From: Alphaproteobacteria bacterium HGW-Alphaproteobacteria-3
Lineage (GTDB): Bacteria; Pseudomonadota; Alphaproteobacteria; Parvibaculales; Parvibaculaceae
NCBI GenBank assembly: GCA_002842875.1
Contig: PHEF01000004.1
Location: 1 to 63,536, forward strand
DNA length: 63,536 bases
Direction: 5' to 3'
Part shown: positions 63,440-63,536 of the stretch, piece by piece
Position numbering within the stretch: position 1 is the first letter of the stretch
Layout: each line of letters opens with the position of its first letter
The notes under the pieces: generated by a model
What the model was told of the DNA's origin: nothing
Seen by the model: the letters and a program-made list of their open reading frames with translations, nothing else
Databases searched by the model: none
Made by a program: the position numbers and the translations under genes

Positions 63440-63461
63440 GTCATTGCCGGGCTTGACCCGG
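63440..63461. repeat. Copy of a dispersed 22-bp repeat
   Basis: The exact reverse complement of 50921-50942, with inner hairpin GCCGGGcttgaCCCGGC. It is part of a short palindromic family with GTCAT ends. The rest of the window's last 115 bp has no gene that I can support. Confidence 0.7.
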
Positions 63462-63536
63462 CATATGTGGACGGCCCCCTGTTTTGCAAGGACTGGATTT
63501 GATCATGCGTCGGATCGCTTGCGGTCATATGTCCGG

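Overview
The window is GC-rich bacterial chromosome, most likely from an alphaproteobacterium of the Rhizobiales/Parvibaculum kind. This rests on gene content (TRAP transporter, medium-chain-type PHA genes, Baeyer-Villiger monooxygenase, PssA/Psd lipid synthesis, a CtrA-like box, a PHO box) and on intergenic palindromes built around GTCAT...ATGAC, which are common in that class. The genus is an inference. I see no phage, plasmid, insertion sequence, CRISPR array or rRNA. The genes are dense and mostly ordinary chromosomal ones.

Layout. 0-0.4 kb: a GIY-YIG nuclease remnant and tRNA-Gln(CUG). 0.5-5.6 kb: a Baeyer-Villiger monooxygenase and a DctQMP TRAP transporter. 5.8-8.5 kb: a small membrane protein, a PQQ-type sugar dehydrogenase and a TonB-like protein. 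8.5-14.2 kb: an agmatine locus with carbamate kinase, agmatine deiminase, an APC permease, a carbamoyltransferase and, divergently, N-carbamoylputrescine amidase. It holds both known exits from N-carbamoylputrescine. 14.2-19.6 kb: a sulfatase with its formylglycine-generating enzyme, then PHA depolymerase and PHA synthase. 19.7-23.1 kb: DUF1330, DUF2855, a GST and a TetR regulator. 23.2-29.9 kb: a tight five-gene operon (enoyl-CoA hydratase, Tat amidohydrolase, AMP/thymidine phosphorylase type 2, PRPP-synthetase-like protein, beta-CASP nuclease). The last three genes are joined by 4-nt overlaps, and this is the best candidate for an undescribed metabolic module. 30-40.9 kb: a glycine-zipper protein, glutamate dehydrogenase family, UppP, a membrane histidine kinase, a PilZ-methyltransferase, an MMPL exporter, and a second methyltransferase with a small overlapping gene. 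The kinase, PilZ-methyltransferase and exporter could form a lipid-signal system. 41-47.4 kb: PssA, Psd, an Atm1-type ABC exporter, a LysM protein, a LOG protein and a RarD transporter, with an orphan triple PHO box. 47.6-50.8 kb: a single-chain restriction-modification enzyme. 50.9-56.2 kb: citramalate synthase, GltX and NAD synthetase; the first and last each lack an internal conserved segment. 56.4-63.4 kb: MacA-MacB-TolC efflux flanked by two related NADPH-dependent reductases.

The most notable structural signals are: (1) an 87-bp composite palindrome at two sites, one of them lying exactly in codon phase inside the TolC-like lipoprotein gene, as Rickettsia palindromic elements do; (2) internal deletions in cimA (in frame, active-site segment lost) and nadE (frameshifting, catalytic Cys of the amidase domain lost) within 4 kb, which are either real decay or local assembly errors; (3) the orphan PHO box between two gene ends; (4) palindromic operators ahead of the sulfatase and DUF1330 genes. 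All functional statements come from motifs read by eye and family knowledge; no database search was run.
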